Below are positions 48,383 to 58,889 of a stretch of DNA of 64,000 nucleotides, piece after piece. The notes beneath the pieces were generated by a model. That model had not been told where the DNA came from, did no database searches, and worked only from the letters and a program-made list of their open reading frames with translations. The position numbers and the translations under genes are program-made. The DNA comes from Clytia hemisphaerica (Eukaryota > Cnidaria > Hydrozoa > Leptothecata > Clytiidae). Position 1 is the stretch's first letter. Every line of letters starts with the position of its first letter. The DNA is taken from contig CACVBU010000391.1 of the NCBI GenBank assembly GCA_902728285.1, forward strand, positions 186,001 to 250,000. The letters are read 5' to 3'.

Positions 48383-51300
48383 GTGCGTTTGTAGCAGGAC
48401 TTGAAGCAGGCTTGGTATACAATTCATTCCCTAAATTTGCGGACCGTTGGATACCGTCAGATATTGCAGCCATCAATCCCTGGTGGAGAAATATGTTCGA
48501 AAATCCAACAACCACACAATTTAATCATCGACTTTTGGTATGATTGTTTCTTTCACAACTCATTAATAGAGTCCACCCCACAGAGATTTGGGGGTACCTA
48601 AAAAAAGCCAAGTTCCTGAAATTATTCTTACATTTAGGGAGTACTTTATATGTTACGGGGTACCTGCATTTTCATTTGTGGAGGCGGGGGCTGTTTTTGT
48701 ATGAAGTATTTTCCGAGGAATGACAAAATAGCAGAAAATATTTAATTGCATTCACATTTTTTGTGTACCAAAATGATTGCGCGTACCTTAATTTTTTGGG
48801 GGTGCCTGAAACCTGGAGGACCCTATGTCATTGAATCCTGATTTCGATGAACTTTTACATGGAAAACAAAAATGCCATCATTTCTAAACATTTCAACTAG
48901 AACTGTAGAATTTAAACTAGACTTTTAGGAAAGTAATCCCTCTAAATTGTAGATATTTAGCTTTGGTCGAACTTACTGCTCAATAATCATTCCTAGTAGT
49001 AGAACGAAGGAATTCAAGTAAGACTAATATACCATAGATCTTCTCAATTTTCCGGAATTTGCTTTACTCTTAGGTTCCAAATAAACGGGCCCCCCCGCTT
49101 GTTAATTTTTCGAAAATTTTCCAACCCCCCCGGACCTCATTAGGACCCCCCCCCGTTTATTAATCTCTAAGAATATCTTCAGCTCTCAAAGAGAAGGCCC
49201 CTTATTTTGCTCTAATTAGCCTGATTTTAGCCTATTTGTACCTTATTTTTGGGTTTCAGAAGTACAATTTCCAACCCCCCCGGCAATTAGGCCCCCCCGC
49301 CTATTAAAATCTAGAAAATTTTCCAACCCCCCCCCGTTTATTCGAACCCCCACCCCCCCCCGTTTATTTGGAACCTAAGAGTACTCCCTGCTCACTTTTT
49401 CAAAAGAAGGATTTTTTTTAATTTTTGTAAAAAGTTATCAAGATTTGGCTTATCGAATTTACGCAGAATATTGGAAAGTATGAAACAAACTTCTTCTTTA
49501 TTGTTATTATTATTATTGTTATTATCATTTATTAGGTTCAATTTCATACAAAATTGTTCTTCCCCCCTAAACATAAATATCAAAATAAAAAGCACTAAAG
49601 AATAAATAGTATTAATAAATATAAATATTTTTACAAATTTTCTGGATAAAATTTATTAAAACTAGACCACTAGATAGACATGAAATGGAATTGGAATAAC
49701 TAAGACAAAGGCTAAATGTAGATTGTATCGAAATAGGGACTAGCAAAAGGATAGTGGTAATAGTAGTTGAAATATTTAGTAAGTAATAAAGTAAAAATAG
49801 ATCTTCATAAAGTTAAAATTTTATTGTTGTGTTGCACGAGTATGTGCCCTAGATTTAAAAATTTGGATTCTTTAATAAATTCTTTCAGGTCTTTGATTTC
49901 CCTGATATTTTTCGGGAGTTCGTTAAAAATTTGAGCTTGGTCCTGAAATGTCTTAGATAAGCCAAAATCAATTTTAATACCATCATCCTGTGAGCGAAGC
50001 TTCCGAGGCTGAGTTACTTTCACCAAAGAAAGATATGAAGGCCATTTTTTATCATTAAGGGCCTTGTAAACAAGTTTGGAAACATTAAAATCAATAAGCT
50101 CTTTTATTGGTAACCATTGCAGATCGACAACGTCTTTCAGTGTGGCATATCGGTTTAGGACATATCCTGCAGCAATGTTCTGTATACGTTGCAGACGATT
50201 TAATAAGTAATCGGGGATCTGTCCGAATACGACTATGGAGTACGCTATTTTCGATAGCACTATAATTTCAGCGAGTGATTTCCGAACTTTAAATGGTGTG
50301 AAACGTTGGAAATTATGAAGAGCTCGAATGGTATCATGACTGGATTTTATAATTTGGTTGATATGGTCGGACCAGGATAGACTTTTATCAAAATGAAGAC
50401 CAAGAAGCTTGACGACATCTTTTTGTTCAATTGATTTTTTTGAACAAGAAATAAGATACGAGTAGTCACTACATAATTTGTGATATGACGCTAGACGTTT
50501 GGTTGAAAAGATGATGTATTGCAGTTTATCAGCATTGAACAAGAGATTATGATCAGCTGACCAGGTGGAAAGTGATTCGATATCAGTCTCGATTTCCCGG
50601 ATGCATTGAAGTATATCACGAATTTTTGAGTGACGATAAAGCGTTGTGTCATCAGCATATTGGATACTGAGAAAGGAGATTTGGTCAGATAATTCGGTAA
50701 CATATAGGTTAAATAAAACTGGACCCAAAATACTGCCTTGAGGGACACCAAAGTGAATGGGTTGAACGGGTGATCTTTTATCGTTCACTTGCACAAATTG
50801 CTGACTTCTCCTTCATTGCATGAATTTTTCAGTTTTTGCATTTTTCTTTTCTAGGGTATCGCCACCTTCTCAACCATCGCTGCCACAATGTACCTCTCTT
50901 CACCACTCGCTCTTCCACACCGTGCACGCTTAGCTATGAACTGTGTTATGGGAATGGCTTGTCTTCAGGTAAGGTTATCAGACTTATAAATTGCCCCAAC
51001 CCAAAAGGGAAAATTCTTTCAGTGGGAGAAGTGACGAAACTTTGACCAAAGGGGGGGGGAGATTTATTAGGAATTACAATCTACCGGAAACGAGCTGAGA
51101 AATGATTTTGACGAATTTGGCGAATTTTAACAAAATTAGGTCTCTCAAATTAAATCTCAAATCGCCAATAATAACTCCTTTTGCAATTTTCGAAATATAT
51201 GAATTATATTGAATTATGTTTTTAATTGCCTGAAGATTGTCACCAAAAGTGGTATAAAACTGCCATTAGCAGAATAAAAAAGTGTCTTTTCTTCCTGACT

Positions 51301-51466
51301 GACTATAAATTATATTGTAATCTTTTAGGTTGGTTTGGGAATATCAACTCTGTTATTGTATGTACCTACTGCACTGGCTGCAACACATCAATTCGGATCC
51401 TTGACGCTCTTATCTCTCGCTATCTGGTTGAACTATGAATTGAAAACTGCAAAAATTCCAAAGTAA
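48383..51466 (+). CDS. COX15: COX15, haem A synthase (3' exons only)
   Basis: Three exons: 48383-48537, 50855-50968 and 51329-51466, joined at phases 1-in, 0 and 0, with canonical GT-AG borders (acceptors ATCCATCAG, TTTTCTAG, TTTTAG). The 135 residues match the C-terminal third of eukaryotic COX15: [18 protein letters not shown], the [14 protein letters not shown] segment whose His is a haem-ligand position in the family, and [14 protein letters not shown] with the second conserved His, ending [14 protein letters not shown]15 is a mitochondrial inner-membrane enzyme converting haem O to haem A for cytochrome oxidase. An AATAAA lies 55 bp after the stop (51521). The first intron contains a reverse-transcriptase fragment on the opposite strand. 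I found no upstream exons (for example the HRMWGR segment), so the gene is 5'-incomplete here. Confidence 0.93.
49065..49383. mobile_element. C-rich element with perfect inverted ends TACTCTTAGGTTCC
   Basis: The first 25 bp from TACTCTTAGGTTCCAAATAA and the last 25 bp are perfect inverted repeats. The interior has seven or more C runs. Inserted in the first mapped COX15 intron. Confidence 0.85.
49805..50794 (-). mobile_element. Non-LTR reverse-transcriptase fragment inside a COX15 intron (antisense)
   Basis: Open frame of 329 codons on the minus strand, starting within the reverse transcriptase at [19 protein letters not shown], with the catalytic YADD in [12 protein letters not shown], then a typical thumb and C-terminal region ([28 protein letters not shown]-type segment, [14 protein letters not shown]). 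The frame is uninterrupted, so the insertion is fairly recent. The 5' half (endonuclease, fingers) is missing, as expected of a 5'-truncated insertion. It differs from the 26.6-kb element. Confidence 0.87.
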
Positions 51467-51520
51467 AATTTTAATCGTATTGGTGAAAGACTTTGGATGC
51501 CATCATAATGGGTGTGTAAT

Positions 51521-51526
51521 AATAAA
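51521..51526 (+). terminator. Probable polyadenylation signal of COX15
   Basis: AATAAA 55 bp after the COX15 stop codon. Confidence 0.6.
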
Positions 51527-51539
51527 AGTAGTCAAATAA

Positions 51540-52830
51540 TTTTCTTCTTTGTTTTGAATCATTATAAACTTAAAACACAAAAGACATTTTAAGTTGCATA
51601 TTCTCTTGTGCTATCTCAAGAAAGACTGGAGAAGTCTTTGCCCTTGACGCACGAAGTTTTGTTGGTTAGATGAATGGGAGATAGAGTATCGCGATCACAT
51701 TGTTGAGTGGTATTCTCCGAAAAGGAAAAATCAATTTATTAATAATATTTTGTAATTTAACATTAATCAATTCACTGTAAAATACGCTTATAGTCTGAAA
51801 CAATATTTACAAACTAATAAAGAATACATGAGTTTGAGCTTTAATAAATTTATTTGAGTGGTTTGCATGTATCCTATCTTTTGTCCCTTCGAGTATCCCC
51901 CCCCAAAAAAAAATTATCCAAATGACTTGAAACTTTACAATTGTGTACCAAATATGTATTGGTATCTCTGGTAAAAATGACGTCATCGTGAATAGAATGA
52001 AGATTTCGCATGGAAAAAAATCCGAACAAGCTGAGATTGGATATATAATTTGTAAATACAAATACTGAACCTCGAAATAAAAAGCCTCATACACAAATGG
52101 GATAAAAGCTCTTTCAAAGTCAACCCAACCCGTCTGGTAGAAGTTATTTTAGCCTTCGTGTGGGGGTACTATCTAGTTTTGTGGTGATACGTGGCGGAAG
52201 ACCCCGATAAGCCCATCGTCCCATCGTTGGGGCTTTTTGCTGGGAGTCAGTAGGCTAGGAGTTAGTTTGTTTACACTATTATTACAGACATGTCAATTCC
52301 CCCCACTCCAATGACCCCTGCGAGTTCATTCCTCTTTGTTTATCACGGGAATTAACTACATATGGTTAAAAGATCGACATGCATGTTACCACAATGCTCG
52401 ATTCTTTAGAGGAACAGACCACAGATTTATAGAAGGGCCCCGAGAGGGGGGCTACTAGGGCAAAATGGGCTACGGGGATGCTCCGCTGGTCAGGGTACCT
52501 TTTTTAACCTCCACGAGTCCCAGGTAGGGTCGCAGAAACACCAAAATAGAAAAATCAGTCCCTCGTATGGTGCCTATTTTTGGAAAATTTGGGAAAAAAG
52601 TACAAAATTTGAGCAGTCCCATTCAGGGTCACTTTTTTTGCAAATTTCTAGTCCCACGTAGGGTCCATTTTTCGAACCTCAGTGGAGCACCCCCGTCGGT
52701 CGACAAGGGTAGTGCCCCCCCCCCCCGGGAGAAGGGCTAGAATCGAATCTCCTTGATAGGATTTGAAGCCAATAGATCCTACCAAAATTGTGCGGCCTAA
52801 CGCGCGACCCCCGCCTAGTTTTTACACAAA
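51540..52830. other. Spacer after COX15
   Basis: No gene recognised. ATGACGTCAT occurs at about 51978 and GTCCCACGTAGGGTC-type repeats at 52500-52690. Confidence 0.4.
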
Positions 52831-53063
52831 TGGGCTCTTCCAGAAAAAAAATTTTACATAGGGGGTGGAGGATATAACAATTTTTTGTGATTTACCCCCC
52901 GGACAAGGTGACTTTTGGCCCCCGGACAAGCATCTGCTGACCCCCCGGACACACCAAATTACAACCCGGACAAGGCAAATTTTGATGATTTTTTGCTACC
53001 CCCCGGACAATATATCCTCCACCCCCCCCCCCCCCCATGTAAATTTTTTTCTGGAAGAGCCCA
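52831..53063. mobile_element. TGGGCTCTTCCAGAAA inverted-repeat element, intact copy
   Basis: TGGGCTCTTCCAGAAAAAAA at the start and its inverse at the end. The interior has repeated CCCCCCGGACAAGG blocks and C runs. About 233 bp, non-coding. Confidence 0.82.
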
Positions 53064-53981
53064 ATGCTAGATTTAAACTTAAATTTACCGCTAGATTTCG
53101 AAAAAAAATATCACTCGAAAACAAAGGAATCGCTACCGGCTACTGTAGACCATCGGCCCAAAGAAAGCTACGGCGGTGCCAACATTTTTACACACAGCAG
53201 CGAACGCCAGCTTTTGAAAAGTTCCACCAGACCCGACTGCACATTTTGTTCTTTTTGAGTTAGTTCATGTAATGTTTCCAGCTCACCAAAATAGACACTA
53301 ATACGCATGCGTAATTTGCCGTTCTTTTCAACCACAAGCAGTTAATTCCCGTGACAATCAAAGAGGAATGAATCTTTAGGGGTGGAACAGTCACTTTTGG
53401 TCGGGGTTGTGGACGGCGAATTATGAAATTTGTCGTTCTTTAAAAATTTGTCGTTCTTTTTGTCGCTTTTTATTAGTTATTTGTCGTTCTTTTTAGATGA
53501 TCTGGAAACGTTAGATGAACAGTCTCTTTTTGTGGTTTCATCAGTCATTGGCAGATTGGTCAAGTTTTATCATGCACACATCTCTTACTTTCGTGTTTCA
53601 TTTCTGTTAGAGCTCAAAACTCGAAGAACACTTCTTACAACAAGCAGTACCAAGAAGGAAGTAAGAACAATTTTAGAAAAAAGGCTGGCAGGTTATCAAC
53701 CTCGTCGAAAGCATCCACCGAAGTGAAGCACATAGCGAAGCGAAGAAGGGGGACTTCAAAATATCCGTTCTGAAGGCACGTTCCAGCTGGATACTGTATG
53801 GCGGTCTGTTCTTAGCGAACTAAAGAAAAAAGTCTGCCGGATAAAAGTGGTCTGTTCTACTGAAGATTGGGACCAACTGAAAAAATATGGTCTGTTCTAC
53901 TGAAGATTGGGACCAGCTGGAAAAATATGATCTGTTCTTATGAAAAAATAGTTTGATATTCAAAAAATAAGGTGAATTTCC

Positions 53982-54716
53982 TACCGTAAATTGGTCTAAT
54001 ATCGACATCCCTCCTCTAATTCCGACACCCTTCTTTAGAGAAAGTTGAATAAGGCGACAACAAAAATAAGTTGCGTTCGGGGTCGTCTGACCGACTGTTT
54101 ATTTACAAGAAGAAAACCCGATTCGGAAAGTCGGTAAGATCGTTGTGTTTTTTTGGGCGCTGTTCCCAAGTTCGGATCTTTCCCATAATGGCAGGCAAAG
54201 GCGAACGAAGCATGTCTTTGAATCATTATTTTTTGTTTACTTAACCCACATTGAGTCCCGTTCAAGTTTTTTCATGTACCCTTATTGAAATTTTCATGTC
54301 AAAAAGTCAGCAACGCAGTAGGGCCAATACCCTGGGGGCCGAAAATAAGGGCCGCTTTAAGGTTAACACATGCGCGCGCAAATTTAGTTTGGCAAATTAA
54401 AGATCGGCATAAAATTCTGTTGATTGCCGACTTAATTCATCGGGATTTACTAGATCTTAAAAATCCGACAAAATTTACTAACCGACCGACCGACCGACCA
54501 ACCGATTGGATTTGAAGATGTTTTAGGACCCGAATGGAACATATTTTTGATTGCCACCTAATATGAAAATTTGAATCACTTATTGGAAAAGGATTATTCC
54601 TCTCTGACCACTAGCACTAAGCAAAGATAAACAGTTTCAAATTTTCTATAAATTTCAGCTGATAAAAAGGGTGTCGGAATTAGAGGAGGGGTGTCGACAT
54701 TAGACCAAGTTACGGT
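53982..54716. mobile_element. TACCGTAAATTGGTCTAAT inverted-repeat element (735 bp)
   Basis: About 50 bp at each end are inverted (TACCGTAAATTGGTCTAAT, TCTAATTCCGACACCC). The interior has a (CCGA)n tract at 54481 and no recognisable protein. Confidence 0.82.
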
Positions 54717-55335
54717 ATCTGTTCTGAGGAAATTTCAAAAAAGTCAAAAAGTCTTTGAAATCTACTGTTCTTTTCCTTCTGAATGTGGTTGCCTGCTGGA
54801 TGGAGTGGTAGCTGGAAATTCTCCACTTGTTCTACAAAACATCTGGAAATTGTCAATCTGTTCAAACTGTTAGCTGGAAATTAAGTTTCTGTTCTTTAAA
54901 AGTCCTTCAATCTGTCAATATGTCGAGCTGGAATTTAGTGATCTGTTCTTATACCGTTAAGTAGGGTAACTTACATCAGTGAAGGGAAACACGCATAGCC
55001 CTCAAATGACTGACCACTCAAAGCAGCAAAATTTCAACAAAAAAATGAACTACGCAGCTCCGCTTGCAGCTCTACTCTACTATTTTTGTTTTGATTTAAG
55101 TTTGTATTTTAATGACCAGATAGGTCATTCATTTGAGGGCTATGAATGTTTGCCTCCACTGATGCAAGTTTACCGGACTTCGCGGTTAGTGAATCACTGT
55201 ACAAATTTCAGATTGCTTAGACATGCTTTTCTTAGAGCGTGGAGAATTTCTATTATATACTATTTGAATTTATTGGAATACGTCTCATCTTTTTCTTTTG
55301 AATCTGTTTGAATGTCATCTTTTCCTTTTGAAATA

Positions 55336-55791
55336 ACATAGGTTCAGCCCCCCCCTTATTTTTTTTTTGGGGGGGGGGGGCTAAGAAATATTTTGGCCTT
55401 TAAAGAGCCTGGGGGCTAAAATTACCAAAATATTTGGGGGGACCTAGATTGTTGGGGGGAGCCTAGATGATCTGACTGAGACTCTGGGGACTGTTCAGCT
55501 AAATTCAAAAGATATCTTATCTTACTATTAAATCAAATACAAAAAGCAAAAGACTTTTAAACATAAATATTAAAACAAGTAAAATTTAGTTTTCATTTAT
55601 CAGTACTGTACTCACATATATTTTTTATTGACTTCTCTCTACGGGGACGAGAGAACAATGTTTTTGTTTTTGTTTATCTTGGGACCTGAAGTGTTAGGGG
55701 ACCTAGCACAAGGCAACTTTTTGGGGGGAGCTAAATTGTTGGGGGGACCTTACTTTGTTGGGGGGAGCTAGAAACCTGGCTGAAGCTATGA
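55336..55791 (-). mobile_element. C-rich inverted-repeat element, family CATAGCGTCAGCC (copy 3, opposite orientation)
   Basis: Ends ACATAGGTTCAGCC and GGCTGAAGCTATG; interior blocks read TTGGGGGGACCTA and GGGGGGAGCTA, the reverse complement of the C blocks in copies 1 and 2, so this copy is inverted. Confidence 0.65.
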
Positions 55792-56026
55792 ATAAAAAAA
55801 TATTGTTGCTCAATGGATCTTTATATATTATAAAATAAAAAACACCAAAACTCGCTCAAAGTTTAGAAAAAAGAGAGAAAAATCTCATTGTTTAGCAAAC
55901 AAATCTGTTCATATTGAAAGTCCAACAATGACATCACACGCGTAATCTTTAAGAGCCATTGTCTGTAAGACAGAGTTTCAAAATTGGCTCATTTTGATAT
56001 TTTGTTCTATAGAAACTGAGTAGCCC

Positions 56027-56226
56027 TACCGTAATTTGGTCTAATGTTGACATCCCTCACATCTAATTCCGACACCCTTTTTATCAGCTGAAATTGATAG
56101 AAAGGTCAAAACTATTTTCCTTTGCTTAGTGGTCAGAGAGGAATAATCTGGAATAATCCTTTTTCAATCAGTGATTCAAACTTTCATATTATTCCTGTCT
56201 CTAAAGAAAGGTGTCAGAATTAGTTA
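56027..56226. mobile_element. TACCGTAATTTGGTCTAAT element, shortened copy
   Basis: Same left end as the 53982 element, shared GAGAGGAATAATC interior, and a decayed right end GGTGTCAGAATTAG. Confidence 0.65.
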
Positions 56227-57291
56227 TCACACGCCAGAAACTCCTAAAATTAATGGTTTAGGAGTGCGATTGACCACACGCCTGGAATTTTCAAATGAGG
56301 AAGCCTGAATGCATCGTATATTGATAAAAACGCATTGTGAAACCTAAAAAGTTTCGCGTCTACGGTGGGCAAGATGCACTTTGTGCGATGTGCGATGCAC
56401 TTTTAAATCGTTAATTTGATCCCTGTTCAACAACTTTTTTCACCTAAACTCATTAAATAGAAAAATTTGCCATACAGTAGCCCTGATTTCACACCAAATT
56501 AATTGATTTAGACCACTTTCAGGTTCTCCAATGAAGCAAAATATCCAATTTTTTGGTCAAAAACCAACATATAACTTTTAAAATAATTTTTGAGCTGAAA
56601 ACTCTCAAAAATATCAAAAAACTCCTTTTTTCTGAGTTCATGTCCTGAAAGTACTCCCAGAACTGTATATACTCAAAAATATAAAATTGATCCCCTTCCA
56701 ACTTTGCGTCTTTTTTAAAAAGAATTCCAAAATTCCATTGAGCTGTCATTTTGAAAAATCAGAGAGGTTGATGGTTCCCATTTTTCGTTTTCCTGCAGTA
56801 AACTGAGGATACTTTTGGGAAATGAAAAGCTCTCCTTGAGGTTTTTGCCTTTAAAAATGCCTCAACTTTGGCGCAAGGTTTAAAAGCCTGATTTCGGGCC
56901 ATGTATTTTAAATAACCGGTTGTCTGTATATTTGTTTTCTTGTAAAAGTTGTACATATTTTCAGAATATTGTTTCTATTATCATTCAAGTGGAATTTGAG
57001 GTCAAAATCCCTATTTAGCCAAATTTGAGATTTTTTGTTGGCTGAGACCGCTCAACTTTGAAATTTCAAACAGCCATATATAAAATCTGAACCGCTTGGA
57101 GTTAGAGCTTAAAATTTTATTTCAGTGGATACTCAGTTTCTAGTTAAGATTTTTAAATATAATATAGCTCATTTTAATTTCCACGATATAAAGTTTCTAT
57201 AATTTGCAAACAATTATTATAGGAAAATCTTTGCCCTTAGATCCCCTTTAAAGTTTTATAAAACTATTTAGGCATTTAAACTCAGAGTAAA

Positions 57292-58189
57292 ATGTCGTCA
57301 AGTGAATCTTCAAGTGAAGAAAGTGATTTATCAGACATTTTTAACCCTTCCACTGATGAAGAAACAGAGTTAGACACATCAGAATCAGAGACAGACACTT
57401 CAGATGAAGAAACAGAGATAGAAACATCAGAATCAGAGACAGACACTTCAGATGAAGAAGATGAAGCTATTGGAGGGTTTTATGGTTTTGAACCTGAGTA
57501 TTCAAAAAAAGAGCTAGCAGGTCTTTCAGCAAAGCACAAAGAAGATGAAAGCTCGTCCTCGAGGGACTGCGAACGGGATAATGATGATCTGGAGTCTAGT
57601 AGACTTGAGAATTTGCATTGGTGAGCTTGTAGAAACTGTATAATTGGCATGGATTTCACTTTGGAAGAATGTCTATGTTGCAAAGAATGTAGTATTCTCA
57701 AAGAGAAACTTGAAGGCATATCGTGTATTACAAAACACAAAGACATCAAACCTTTCATTCTCACCCCATCAGCCCTTTAGTTCACTTATATAACAAGAAG
57801 GAGACATAAGAAAATTTTCAAAATAATCAAAAAAATGGTAAGGTAAATTTGATTGGTTTAATTACTAAATACATCATATTGTAAAATAGTTCGTAAATCT
57901 ATCAAGATGGTTTGAAAATCTACGAAATTGTGCATTCTAAATAGAATAAGTGAATCAATTCTAGCAAGAGTTAGAGTTGAAAACCAGTCTTTTTTTCGTT
58001 TATTTCTACAGGCAATATCGTTGCACTGCGTATTGCCAGTATACATCGTGGACACGCTATTTCGAGATACTTAGACGTGACAAAAGAGTAGTGATCCCCT
58101 CTTGTGTCGTTAAAGAAATCAAAAACACGTTCCCTAAGCCTATTGATCGAAAATATACTGGTTTCAAAAGAGCTTATTTGAACGACTAG
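57292..58189 (+). pseudogene. P2X7 cytoplasmic-domain-like gene with in-frame TGA and TAG
   Basis: Exon 1 runs from the ATG at 57292: a Ser/Glu/Asp-rich acidic N-terminus (about 60 residues), then GFYGFEPE, typical of stand-alone P2X7-tail proteins, then LENLHW followed by TGA (57622-57624). Continuing in the same frame gives ACRNC, a run with CLCCKEC and GISCITKHKD, then a TAG at 57778-57780. Donor AAG|GTAAAT at 57842 (phase 2) joins acceptor TTTCTACAG to exon 2 (58012-58189): QYRCTAYCQYTSW, VVIPSCVVKEIKNTFP and YTGFK, which are family hallmarks. In human P2X7 the tail forms a cysteine-rich zinc-binding domain with the motif W-C-x-C-G-x-C; here the first Cys of that motif is the TGA. A pseudogene is the simplest reading. 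Recoding of TGA as selenocysteine at a Cys position is possible but does not explain the TAG. Confidence 0.8.
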
Positions 58190-58889
58190 ATTTTTGATTC
58201 TTTTGTGAGCATATAATATATAATATAAAAGGAAATTCCTAAATTACTTTTTGAAACTATTTTGAAATGTTTTCTCCAAGATCAATTATTTTTCTGGATG
58301 ATGTTCTGTAAGTGCAATGTTTTTTGGGTTAAGGAGAGTCTATTCGCTATTTCAGAGGCCTTTTGGTCAATCTTCTCTTCTTTTTCTTTTCTTTTTAATA
58401 ACATCGGTTAATAAAAGTGTTTTCACAAAATCTTTACTTCTTTCTTTTCTTTTGCCACCCATTCTTTAGTTGTTGGCTCTGACGATTTATTGGTAAATCC
58501 GAAAGCTTGGCACTATGGCATATCTTTCAAGTTCGTTATTCTAATTACATTTTTCTCAAGACTTCCCTTTGTCTATGTATATACATTCAAATTATAATTT
58601 GCCATGAAACATCTTCTTTCTATAAATTTTGTCTATAAAAAAATTTCTCTCTCGAAATAAAAGTCCAATGACGACATCGTTGATAAATTTTAAACATTGA
58701 TAACTCAATTAATTTGAAAGACTTTAAACTTGTTCTTTTTGCAATGTTTTTATTCAAATAGACCTGCACTCCGTCAAAAAAAAATAAGGATAAAGAAATT
58801 TTCGCCCTTAGATTTCCTTTAATCCTTTTTTCATTTCAGTAAGTGTAAATTTTTAACATGAATGGAATCTGTAACAAGAAGATGATAAT
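58190..58889. other. Gap between the P2X7-like gene and ABCB7
   Basis: AT-rich; it should contain the ABCB7 promoter and 5' UTR. I see no clear core promoter element. Confidence 0.35.

Larger units (their letters stand above)
54717..57291. other. Spacer before the P2X7-like gene
   Basis: Contains CTGTTCTTA/AGCTGGAAATT repeats (54720-54950), a C-rich element and a shortened inverted-repeat element. No gene recognised. Confidence 0.35.

Noticed and set aside
53430-53726. 98-codon ORF with hydrophobic start
   Set aside because: Built on FF/LS low-complexity sequence next to repeats, with no homology I recognise and no splice context.
54979-55311. 110-codon plus-strand ORF
   Set aside because: Contains an inverted repeat of ATAGCCCTCAAATGA around its middle, indicating a repeat element, and no recognisable domain.
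57622-57624. Short intron from the GTGAGC at 57621 to bypass the TGA
   Set aside because: The only nearby in-frame acceptor would give a 12-base intron, which is not spliceable.
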